Below, piece after piece: positions 24,101-35,006 of a DNA stretch of 64,000 nt. Origin of the DNA: Embiotoca jacksoni (Eukaryota; Chordata; Actinopteri; Embiotocidae); assembly GCA_022577435.1 (NCBI GenBank), contig JAKOON010000007.1, positions 8,067,926 to 8,131,925 of the forward strand, in the 5' to 3' direction. Position 1 is the first letter of the stretch; every line of letters starts with the position of its first letter. Both the position numbers and the translations under genes were made by a program. The notes under the pieces are model-generated. The model did not search any database, was not told where the DNA came from, and saw only the letters and a list, made by a program, of their open reading frames with translations.

Positions 24101-24987
24101 GTCGGACACAGTACGTACCAGAGCTGGATTATGAATCTATAAGTAACACACATTCTCAACCAAGTCAAATCCTCAAGATCATTGTGCTGCTGGGAAACTC
24201 TTCCAAGAGCTATGGGAAGGAACTGACGACACGCGTCTTCTGAGCAAGATTAGATGCATGAAAAAGAGACACAAGATGTCCGTTACTCTGTTGTGGTCTG
24301 CAGAGTTTGGCATGGGTAGGATGCTAAATCGCCAGCCGCTGTCTGTTCGTTCAAGAGCCCGGTGTTTTGGTTGATCAGGCGATGAAGCGGCAGCGTCCCG
24401 CTCTTCTTCATCGTCATATCTGCTTCTTCACTTTCTACTCGGTTATTTCTTGGTTGACTGCTGTTCATTTACAAACTACTATACATGCCTTCCAATGAGA
24501 GCGCGCATCTGAAGTTTGACATACTTGAGTGGTGCATTTATGTGCTGGTATGTGTGTCTTAGTAAAATGCAATAGCTATGTTAAGCAAGTTTGAAGTCTC
24601 TGAGTTTATTTTGATGGCACTCTGATGGAACGCCCACGGAAGGAAGGGAGAGGTCATTTTGAAATGATGCCGCCACTTGCATTAATTATGAAATGGCTGT
24701 CATCGCATGGAATTTGTAAGCAAACATGATTTACAGGACGGATTATATAAAACGGTCCCTTAATGATGCTTAGGTCATTGATGTTTGAAAGTTTGTAGAA
24801 AAAATTCATGAAGAAAGTTGTGGTTTCTTTTGAACATTCTTTGTAGTGAAACTGATGAGGCTTCGCTCTGCGCAACAAACAAGACTTTTGGGGAAGGATT
24901 CCTTCGGGAGGTCCGTGAAAAGTAAATACGAAGTCAAAAAATGAGGAGGATCTCCACTCGCAACAGTGTGCAGGCACCTGTGCTTTT
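21166..24987. other. tsc22d3 intron 1, between SINEs and inverted repeat
   Basis: No exon is recognised. The stretch holds a run of 20 G at 22042-22061 and a segment near 23365 reminiscent of a degenerate DNA-transposon end (GTGTTCAGACCAAACGC). Neither supports a gene. Confidence 0.6.
22042..22061. repeat. Homopolymer of 20 G
   Basis: An uninterrupted G run with high G-quadruplex potential. Its exact length in the assembly should be treated cautiously, because such tracts are error-prone in sequencing. Confidence 0.9.
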
Positions 24988-25110
24988 GACATTATAAACT
25001 CCACTCTGCTGATAGCCACATTTTTCCGTTGCTTGACTAACACAGCATACAGCAGGATGTCATTTGTGATGAAAAGAGTGCACCACCTCTGAATATCAGA
25101 CACTAAACAA
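24988..25110 (-). repeat. Left arm of a 123-bp inverted repeat
   Basis: The reverse complement of this segment matches 25697-25819 at 122 of 123 positions, with a single C/T difference (compared base by base). Similarity stops abruptly at both ends. The arms are separated by 586 bp. Each arm is open in one frame (residues starting SDIQRWCTLF), but I do not recognise that peptide and take it to be incidental. Confidence 0.9.
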
Positions 25111-25383
25111 CGCTTTTGAAAAGTGAAAAAAAAAAAAAAAAAAGACGCCCTCTTAAAAAAGAATGAGGGATACTTCAAAAAAAGGGAAGCAGCACCGTCC
25201 ACCCATTTAAATCCTTTTCTCTATCACGCTTCATGTTTGCGCAACTGTCTTTGTCCTCCTCTGTCTTATTGGCCACATCCCTTCCCTCTCTCTCTCTGTT
25301 TTTTTCTCCCTGTCTTTTTCTTCGTTCTCTCCATCTTTGTCGTCCCAGTTGGCAACTGTTGAGATTATGTAAGCGTGCACGAA

Positions 25384-25412
25384 GGGGGGTGGGGCGGGGT
25401 GGGGTGGGGTGG
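25384..25412 (+). other. Strong G-quadruplex motif
   Basis: One run of six G is followed by four runs of four G, all separated by single bases. This far exceeds the usual G3N1-7 quadruplex rule, and one-base loops favour a very stable parallel fold. It sits on the sense strand of tsc22d3 intron 1, so it could also form in the pre-mRNA. Confidence 0.8.
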
Positions 25413-25502
25413 CGTGACAATGGCTTGTGCTCCCTGCCTTATCTATTTGGACCATGACTATGGTGCCTAATTAGATAATAAGGAAGCCTGTCAACACTTG
25501 CC

Positions 25503-25549
25503 ATCACACGCACACGCACGCACACACACGCACACACACACACGCACGC

Positions 25550-25605
<56 letters not shown>
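25503..25605. repeat. (CA)n tract with CG interruptions
   Basis: About 100 bp of alternating purine-pyrimidine sequence, CACG-rich at the left and pure CA at the right. It has Z-DNA potential. It lies immediately left of the right arm of the inverted repeat. Confidence 0.95.
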
Positions 25606-25607
<2 letters not shown>

Positions 25608-25696
25608 CCCTGTCCTTGATAGTAAATATTTGTACCACAAACAGTCAATATGATAATAATTACACTATTGAAATACACATTAGGCAGTAATTCAGC

Positions 25697-25819
25697 TTGT
25701 TTAGTGTCTGATATTCAGAGGTGGTGCACTCTTTTCATCACAAATGACATCCTGCTGTATGCTGTGTTAGTCAAGCAATGGAAAAATGTGGCTATCAGCA
25801 GAGTGGAGTTTATAATGTC
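25697..25819 (+). repeat. Right arm of a 123-bp inverted repeat
   Basis: It matches the reverse complement of 24988-25110 at 122 of 123 positions. Near-identity implies either a recent inverted duplication, recent insertion of two copies of one element, or gene conversion between the arms. Transcription of intron 1 through both arms would produce RNA able to form a 123-bp hairpin stem. Confidence 0.9.
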
Positions 25820-26439
25820 GATGGAGGGAAGCTGAAATGATGGAGCTTTTGGACGTGGACTCTCCATACCACCCAGGCTGAGCGGAACAAGCTGCTGGCT
25901 GGAGGGCAGTGAAAGTTTCATTCTGCACTGTTTTCATTAGCATGGGATTCCCAATCTTGTTGTAACTCTGCATGAGAAGTGAGAATGTGGTAACCCACCC
26001 TGCTACCGAGGGCCAAGTTCAAGTTTGGCTGAAAGGAAGATCAGATCAGGAGCGGAAAGAAATGCTTTTCATGAGCACATTGTGCCCTTTACCAGATCCA
26101 GGGGGAGCCAGTGTTTGTGCTGATTTGTGTAGAAGCATGGGAGACTCTTTAATGGCTCTGAATTGAGGTAATTTGTAAAACAAAAAACAAACAAAAAACC
26201 CAGACGTTATTTGAGATTAATTCCGATTGTATATTCCATCTGTTTCTCTGTGGACGCCTGTTTCATAATCCCAAGTGTTTTTAATCCCGCAGTATGTCAG
26301 TTTTTTTTTTTTTTTTTCTTTTCTTTCCACAATAGATGCCTACACAATGCTGCCAGACAGTGCTTTTGTGGAGCGGGTCTGAGCCAGGCCTATCATTAGC
26401 CTATATTATTCTCCCTGGGCACTATTCACACTCAGGTTG

Positions 26440-26454
26440 GGTACAGGATGTACC
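26440..26454. promoter_or_regulatory. Glucocorticoid response element (GRE) candidate 3
   Basis: GGTACAggaTGTACC is a perfect inverted repeat of the GGTACA steroid-receptor half-site with the required 3-base spacer. It lies just 5' of a CA microsatellite in intron 1. It fits RGNACAnnnTGTNCY exactly. The motif alone does not distinguish glucocorticoid from androgen, mineralocorticoid or progesterone receptors. Confidence 0.6.
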
Positions 26455-26460
26455 CTGTGT

Positions 26461-26481
26461 GCGCACACGCACAGGCACACG

Positions 26482-26530
<49 letters not shown>

Positions 26531-26612
26531 GCACAAATACACAGGGAAGAGAAAAATGCACATCGGAACTCGCCTTCCCTCAGCTCAGTACACACTCGAA
26601 AAAAATCCAATG

Positions 26613-26661
<49 letters not shown>
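26461..26661. repeat. Paired (CA)n microsatellites
   Basis: Two CA tracts (about 26461-26528 and 26616-26661) are separated by roughly 90 bp of non-repetitive sequence. They give the Thr-His open frames on the + strand and Val-Cys frames on the minus strand, none of which is a gene. Confidence 0.95.
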
Positions 26662-26662
<1 letters not shown>

Positions 26663-29600
26663 GCCACATACTCACGCACGCAAACTCGTACACATCAATA
26701 TAGCCTGTAAGACGTGGACCGAGTATTCGATGAATTTAAGCAAAGGTGTTGCCGCATTCCATTACTGAGAAGTGCTCTTACTTACTCTGTACTCTGAGAG
26801 TCTCTGGGAAAGAAAACAATTACTTCTGTGAACTTCAGCAGGTTGTCAAGCCATCTCTTCCAGGACACAGAAGAGTTTGCAGCACCAGGGCCAATCACAT
26901 ATTCTATTTTTAAAGTTACTGGACATCTGCAGTTTGGCAACACACCGTGTTTTTCCTTTTCTGACTGAACTTCGGTGTTCTCCAGTAAACAATTTTGAGC
27001 TCTCGGGGCGGAGGTGTAATTTAAGAGCCCTGACTTTCCCAAACACGACTCTGCTGTCATGCGATGGGGAAAATAGTAATGAGTTTGGAATTAAGGAGCA
27101 TAAAAGAACATCATTTTGGTCAGGAGTTATAAACTACTCAGTTAAGTACGCATTACGTTGCTCTGGCTCATTAAAGAATTATGTAATATGGGTGTTTAAA
27201 AGTAAATATAAACTGGATTTATAGTCTCTGACATGTGTCTCATCACACAATCATATCCTTAATTTGATCGAAAGTATTGAAGTGGTGAAGTAACATTTAT
27301 TTAAATGAATGCTTTCTGAAGTGTGTAGCTAATTGTGTCACCCCCAACAACACCCACCTCACATCTCGGCGCTCCTGTGTCATCTGTAATTTCATCATTA
27401 ACTTTAGCCTTTGCACAACATTGAGACGTTAGTCAAAAAAACTAAACAAAATACCTAGACACTTGGCTGGGAAACCGAGTGGGGAACATGTTGGGCAACA
27501 TGCTCCCGCCTTGCCGTAATGCGTCGGTTTCATCAGATGTGCGATAGTGTGCAATAAGCTTCCCTACTAAATGAAGAAAGTTGTTCTTCTTTCCTGCGAA
27601 CGCAAAGAAGAGCTTGGCAGAATTTTGTATTTTATATAAATGACACTCTGAATTAAGTTTACAGTATAGATGCTCCAAAAACACCCCACTTCAAATGGCT
27701 GGCAAAATCCCCATGAACCATCAAACTCTGACTTTGGTGTAATGAACATGGTTTCCTTTTTTATTACTGTTGCTTCCAAATGTCTCTGGCTTCGAGTATT
27801 GTTACATAACTGAAAAGCGGCTTTGTGAGAAGAAGAAAAATGGAAAATAAAACGGAAAAAACAGAATCAAACCGACCGACAAAGACAAACGAAGAAATGT
27901 GATGCACCAGAAACCTACTGTAATGTACCGTTTCTTTTTTCTGTGATGTGACAGTGCAGGCGGTGACAAACCAAAACTTTATTTCAGCATTTTATCGCGC
28001 ACAGCTGTGGCTCTCGAAGTCAAGTCATTTCTCACCGTAACTCTGATTGAAGGAAAGGAGGAGGCACGCCGGACCGAGCACCGGTTTGGCCTCACTGGCA
28101 GCGAGCTGCGGTGGAATGAAAAGATGGAGCACTTTTTCTCTCTCTGGATGCCTTTCTGGCAGACAAGAAGGAGAAAAATGAACGCACATTGCGCCAAGTT
28201 TCAGTGAGTCTGTGATTGTTTCTGGCTGCTCCCCGGCAGAGAGAATAAAGAGAGAGAGAAAGAGAGCGAGAACTGAAGGAGTGAGGCACCAGCGTACTCC
28301 AACAAACGAAACTAACAAGATGCATCCTGTCCAAACCCTCACTTCTGTCTTTGTGTCACTGAGTTTAAAAGAGCCATTCGTACCGCAGCTCGAGCCGGTT
28401 TTATCTGATGGCGCACCAATGCGTCACTCGTCCCGCCATTTTACTGTGCCATCACAAGAGGGAATCAACACCAGTGACATTAAATGACCTCCTCCTGCAT
28501 TCCTTCCAGTCGGTGTTATGGAGACGAGGGAGTCTCAGATTCATCATTATGGTTGCATGATATGTTGTTTACACAGTCTGGAATTAGGATAAACGGAGTC
28601 CTCTGAAAACATGTAGATGCTTCTGGAGAGAAGTAATAGAGCTCTGATGCAGGGCTTTAAAAAAAAACAAAAACAAAAACAAAAAAACACGGGGAGGCCA
28701 GAGCCAAGACAGCGCGGCTGATGAAAGTGTCTTTCCTTCCCTTTCTTCATCTGTTCCTCCCAATTATCTCTCTCCTGCACATACCAGTGCACTCCAGATT
28801 CCATCCAGGCTGCCATCCACATCCCTGACACAAGTCTTCCAGGGACGTGCAATGGACACAAAGACCTATTTATTAGCAGCCTGAATGCAAGGTGTCATAT
28901 AAGGGAAAGTGGAGCCGGCACCGCTCTGGCAGAGAGCGGGAAGAGAGGTGGATTTATGTAACAGTCGAGTTCGCAGCCTTTCAGTGCTTGTGAAGCTGGC
29001 GGTGTGGAAGTTAGTCGGGGTCAGGAGGTCTCGCGCCAACGGGGGCGTCTTTCGCTGTGGAAGTGCTCGAGCCAAACGGGAAGACTCGGCAGTTGTTGGC
29101 CTCTTCACCTGGAAACATGTCAAGAAAGTTGAGTTTCCAGCATTGCAGATTAAATCAATTCCAAAGTTAAAAAAAAAAAAAATACTAGATACAGTATATA
29201 TACGTAAGCTAGAAAGGTAAATGTTTGTGCACAGGAGGCACATTTTAATGAGCTGTGTGGCGAGATGCTGCTGAAGTCACTCGCATCTCCAGGAATACAC
29301 GATGATATCATAGTCATGAGTGGTGCACCACTCCTTCTTTCTTCTCCTACACATTTCCATCGAATAGTTGCACACGCTTGTTTTGCCTGACCTCAATGTT
29401 TTCACTGATTTATCACTCTTAGGATTGTTTAGCATAATTTAAGCATTCCTGTACTGCCAGCATACTCGGGTCGCAGCGTGGGAGAAAAACAGGACAACAA
29501 GCAGTGCTTTTTGGGTTGAATGTTGATGAGATGGCAGAATGTAAGGTTAAAATGGCTTATTTAGCATATAATTACAGTGAGGTTCAGTGTGGGCACGACG

Positions 29601-32170
29601 AATAAATTGCTGAATTGCACATGAGACAGACAGCAAGGACATCTGTCCAAGTAAAGCAAATTTACAGCAACTTTAGGTCTGGTGTGCAGACTTGGTTTTT
29701 AATTTAAAGAACAGGCTTCCCTGCATACATACAGCAAGCAGCAGGTTACACAGTAAATGTCAGACGATACATGCAAGCAAAATGCTCACGATTTAGCGTT
29801 TTGAAAAATCCATGTTATGTAATTGGAAAAGACAAGAAATAATAAAATAAAGTACACTGTTTTCCACCACAGTACCTTTGATGTTACATGAAAGGAAAGC
29901 CAAAATAGGGGGGGGGAATGCGATCCAGTTGGCAATCACGGTATGAGGCGATGAGGGTTGTCTTGGATTAGAGGGGTCTGCAGGTGAATGTTCTGTCACT
30001 CCAACCATGAATAATGTGTAGGTGCTCCATAATGGCCGAGCGAGCGCTCCTCCTGGCTCCAGTACTTTTGCCCTGTTCTCACTGGAGGTTACATAACAAA
30101 CATAGACACACAACAGTGTGAAAATGTTGGCAAAACACAGACACAGACAATCCCTCTGTGCCTTTTCCACGGTTTTCTCAGTAGAGTCATCAGTTTGAAT
30201 GAATGCGTTGTTATCTGATCCCGTTGCTGGGTGAATGGATGCTTTTGGTGTATTTCTAGTGCTCTTTTATTTTTTCTTTCTTTTTTTTTTTTTTTTTTTT
30301 TTTTTTTCATGGGCCCACTTCCCAGTCCTCTGGAGGGAAAGGATGCTATTGTAGCTCATATCAGTGGGAAATTCAGAGAAACACCCTGATAAAAAAAACA
30401 AAACAAAGTCTCTCACTGTTATTCTATGACAGCCAGCAAGGGGAGGACATAAAAGAAAAGTAAAAAAAAACAACCCAAAACACAACTGAAAGACAAGCAA
30501 GATACTTCCTCCGATTCATATTCAAATACGCTCTCCAGAAGGAGATATCAGATTCAGACAAGGCAGCGCTTTTCCCGTGAGTGTTTTGTATTTCTTGCAA
30601 TATTAAGTGGCAATGATATCTAGGCCTTCGTGCTGAAAACAGCATCACTAAGTACCTCTCCCAGGCCCCCTCCTGACCCCCCCCCCACACACACACCCCA
30701 CCCCTCCTTCCCATTGGCATCTTTACTGGCATTTGCATGTCATTTCAACAAATGGAAACACATGTTCAAATTGGAAAGTCAATGGGGAGCAAGCATTTCG
30801 AATTACTCCGGGTGTGTCTTTTGTGAATCCTCATTTTAAGATCAAATAAAATAGCAAGGCCCACAATGTCACAAAATGGAAGACTGCATTTTTTTTTAAT
30901 TCAGCCATTTTTTTATTTTTTTTAATCATATTTTTCCTTTAAATTGTTAGTTTCATTGTAAGGACTCCTTAGTATTTATGCCAAGGCCTTAGCATCTTGG
31001 TTACATCACCTCTTTGAGTCTTTTAACAGCTGCCGCCGTTAAACTCAGGTTTGTACTTTAAACAAGTCTCCACATTGTCTCGGGCCGTAACGATGTAAAC
31101 AATATAGTAGAACGATTGTAAAAGCTGTCGGCCTGCACTGACGGTCCAGTCCACTCTGCAGCACCTGTTTCCCCAACACAGTGAGACGGGCAGCAGGACA
31201 GATTAAAGATGTATTCTCCTCTTGGTCCCTTGATAAGAGGCTGACACGTTTTTTTCTTTTGTAAGATTTTATTGCCTTTTTTTTCCTAAGATACTCTTTC
31301 GGAAGTTGCTGCCCTGTACCTTTTAAACTTGACATTAGTGTATCTCTGAGGTTTTCTATTGGAAATAACTGGATAGTGTGTGCCAGCATTTTCCTAACCA
31401 CCACAAAAACAGACCGATTATAGTAGTGGGTAATTTTGTTGTTTATTATGGAAACTCCACCCTAAAATAGTATTTTTTAAAAATCATTTAAACTTTATGT
31501 CTTTGTCATTTTAAGACCCTATCTCCCTCTGTCTTACCACCAGTGTGCCCCCCCTCTCCCCCCCACCGCCCTTCTATTCTTATCTCAAGGTACCCATGTT
31601 TTTTGACAGTTTACCTAAAGAACTGGGAGTACAGCCAAAGCCTCCTATCAGAGGAAACACTGCTTAACAACAGCTGTGAAAGCCCTCTCCTCTCTCCCCC
31701 TTTCTCCTCCTCTTCCCTTTCTCTTCCTCATTTTTTTGCATTTTCCTGTTTTGGTGTTTCGGTAGCTCTCGGCTCAGTCTTTGATACAAAGCAAAGTGGG
31801 CCGTCCTCAGGCGGTGGGGAGCAGACAGATACTGGAGTATCTGGTGAACTGCGCACTGTTGAAAGGCGAAACCACAGATTCTTGTTATTCCGCCGGTTTG
31901 TGTGTCTGTCTGCTCCTTGATTATGCATTTTTCCTCTGAGCTGGGAAACCATAGAAACCTAAACCAGAAGCATTATGGGTAATATTCTGTAATCCTACAA
32001 TTACCCTTTATGGAAACACAGGAAATGTTGCCTTAAAAGTGGTTCAAAGCATCTCCAGGGAAATATCTTCCCTGACATTATTGGCCGTGTCAAATGATGT
32101 TTAGTCTGCCTGTACATAGGTCACTTATGTAATGTAGATTACTTATGATATACTCTACAGCGTGCTCATT

Positions 32171-32201
<31 letters not shown>

Positions 32202-34374
32202 GTAGATGTACAAGTGTGTATACATGGGCTCATCATCTTCAGTTCAGAAAAGCTCTAGTCTTAGTGTCACGCTCCGGTAATGAAACGGACGTTCTGCTCT
32301 TCAATGATTTTGCTTGATGTTTTTAAAAACAGGATGGAGGGGCAGGACCGGGCAGCATGTCTGTGTGCTCATCTTTATTCAGGAACAAAGCCCAGACGCG
32401 GTACACTTGCAGAGTAAACACAAATATCTAAGTTCATTGTGCACAAGGCTGAAGCTGTTTCACCTTAACCCTCCCCACCTTGTGTTCATGTGTTGCTCGC
32501 AGTTACATTATACTGCACGCAGCAAAGTCTCCCTTGCCCTCTCTTGGCGCCATAGCAGCACCTCTGCCACAACTAGGTGAGCGCGTACCAGACAAACAGC
32601 TCGCAATATGACGAGACAGGTCAGAGACGGGATAATTATCTCGAGACGGCGTCAGGGTTAGGCTGTCCTGAAGCATGCCAGTCAGATAGGATTTACTGCT
32701 CCGAGGCAGAGCGAAAGGACAGGAATAACAATGACTGTTGGAGGAGGGAGGTGTGGAGCGCAGACAGGAGAGGAGGAGCGAGACAGACCTGTCAAAAGAG
32801 CCAGCAGAACAGGCACAAGGTGGCAGACAAGGCACAAAAGTTACACAGCTACATCAGCCAGTCAGCAAGATGCTTTCAAACATATGCCTTTTTTTTTTAA
32901 TAAACAATATTAAAAAACACAAGGGGACCTTGCTGGTATTATTACTATTTTGACAAGCCGAGGGGTGTCTGCATTGTAAAGGTTGGCAGATACCTTGCAG
33001 GCACCAGCACACTGCGCTGCCTTCTTTGTGGTCCGACTGTAATTACAGTCTTTGCCAGGAGAGAACACCGCAGTCATTAAAACCAGTGTGAGGAAGACAT
33101 TCAGTCACAGGCTGGAAAAACAAAGATAATGACTTCTGGCTATGTGTTTTTGTGTGTGTAGAGGTCAGGTGTTATGATGGGAGCCTGTGAAATACACAAT
33201 TTTGTTTCGGTTCTGCAAATTCTGCAATACTTCCTCAAACTAGCTCGTGGAGCTTAGCTGACATTAGTTTCCTTTACGATTCATAGCTTAATTTGCCGTC
33301 ATAAAAAAAAGTCGTTTAACTTCTTGAAAAGAAATTTTACATTCCACCAATTCGGTGAAAGCAAACGAGCACATCCAAGTTTGCAGCACATGAATCCCCG
33401 ATGATCACAAAATTGTGGCATTTTGAATTTAATTGGCTTAATGCTTAGAATATTGTTACAACATATTTGGATTGGTGGTGATAGTAAGTTATAACTCTAG
33501 CTGTGTCTCATAAAGACGCTGGCACACACCTGCTTTTTGTTTTGCAGCAGCTCTGCAACAACAAAGCCAAGCCTGGCATATTTAACCTGTGGCGTGCTCT
33601 TGTGTTATTGCTGGGCTGAAGCCAAACACAACCATGAACCCTCTCTGGAGTGCAGTGAGTGCTCGACCTCGCTGACCTCTCCCAGTCTCTTATCTTTTCT
33701 TGATTGTTTTGATTTCCATCCACATCGGAATACTCAGTGCTGTACAGTTTAGAGGCCTCATTTATTAATGAAGCAATTTTATTTTATAGCTCACCCGGTT
33801 TCCGAGGTGCTTCTCCCTCACCTTGCCACGTCGCCATTAAGCTGGGGCACCGCCGTGCTGGCGGGAACCTCGTACATCACCGGCTCAACTCTACGGTTTT
33901 AGCACGAAGATAAGGTGACAGCTTGCTGGCTCCCAAACGCTGCTTACGTGGGCAGATTTCTTCATCTCCAAAACAATAAATGGCTCTTGCGCACTTCTCC
34001 TTTGCCAATAGGCCAGATCTGATTAGAGATTTTACATCAGCCTCAGCTTTCATTGCGACGGATTTCAAGCACAGCCATCATCACCATCTTGTTCTTTTAT
34101 CACGGCCGTTTGAAATGGTTTTTAGTTTGATTGATGCCAGAGATGACATTTTCAGAACTGTGTTTGCCATTTTGGCCAGATCTCAACTTTTCTTAATCCC
34201 CGAGAGCATTTCCCTCTACAGGTCTATTTAATCCAGTGTGAAAAAGAGCTCGGTCTTAAGAAAGGTGCTTTGTTGTTATGGATCTCTCTATTTCACTTTC
34301 TTTAGAATGAGAGCGGTTGTCTTCCAAAGGCTGTAACTCTGCGTGTCCAGACAGAGACAGAAACAATGTGTTGT

Positions 34375-34375
34375 G

Positions 34376-34420
<45 letters not shown>

Positions 34421-34441
34421 CGTGCGTGTGCGTGTGCGTGC
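34375..34441. repeat. (GT)n microsatellite
   Basis: About 40 bp of pure GT followed by GTGC/GCGT variants. A simple repeat in intron 1. Confidence 0.95.
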
Positions 34442-34959
34442 GTGCACGCCTCTGCCTCCAGTGACCTCAAATTTGCATGCATGTCCATTACTGTGTTTGC
34501 ATGTCTACGTGTCTTGATTATGATCACATCTTATTGTTGTTGTTCACGCTCCACTGCACACTTTTACTTGCATGGGAACACGGCCAACGTCTGTACCTGT
34601 GTGGTGTGTGTGCGTGCAGAAGAGATACAACAGTGTTCTGTGGTTTTATAAGTGAACTTTGGACCTCTCGGGTACACGCTGGAGGCGGGCCAATTTAGCC
34701 AACACTGTTTACCTGAGCCTTTATACAATGACTGGGATGGCAGGCGGTGTTTACTCTCTCTTCTGTGCAGCTTCGAGACCGGGAAAATTACATCTCAAGA
34801 CAATTTGTCTTGTGTACTCTAACCGACTCCAAGTTCAAGAGTCACTTCAAGTGGAAGAATTTCCTGTTTGTTTCTTGGAAGAGATCTTGACCCTGTCAGC
34901 CAATAGCAGTGTAAAATCTTCAAATTTAAAGCGCTTGTATCATGAGTGAAAATAAAACT

Positions 34960-34962
<3 letters not shown>

Positions 34963-35003
<41 letters not shown>
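34963..35003. repeat. (AT)n microsatellite
   Basis: An uninterrupted AT dinucleotide run, self-complementary and able to extrude a cruciform. Confidence 0.95.

Positions 35004-35006
<3 letters not shown>

Larger units (their letters stand above)
25111..25696. other. Spacer of the inverted repeat with G-quadruplex and Z-DNA motifs
   Basis: The spacer holds a poly(A) tract (about 25125-25143), a pyrimidine-rich stretch (25256-25345), a dense G-quadruplex motif at 25384-25412 and a roughly 100-bp CA/CG-rich alternating tract at 25503-25605. I see no coding sequence in it. Bounded by long inverted arms, the unit of 832 bp resembles a fold-back element, but no target-site duplication is apparent. 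Confidence 0.6.

Noticed and set aside
24654..25202. 182-codon minus-strand open frame overlapping the left inverted-repeat arm
   Set aside because: It runs through the repeat arm and a poly(A) tract and resembles no protein. The repeated peptide in both arms reflects DNA duplication, not coding constraint.
27484..27510. GGAACATGTTGGGC as a possible GRE
   Set aside because: The half-sites abut with no 3-base spacer, which steroid receptors of this class do not accept. The same applies to similar zero-spacer palindromes at 2982 and 7229.
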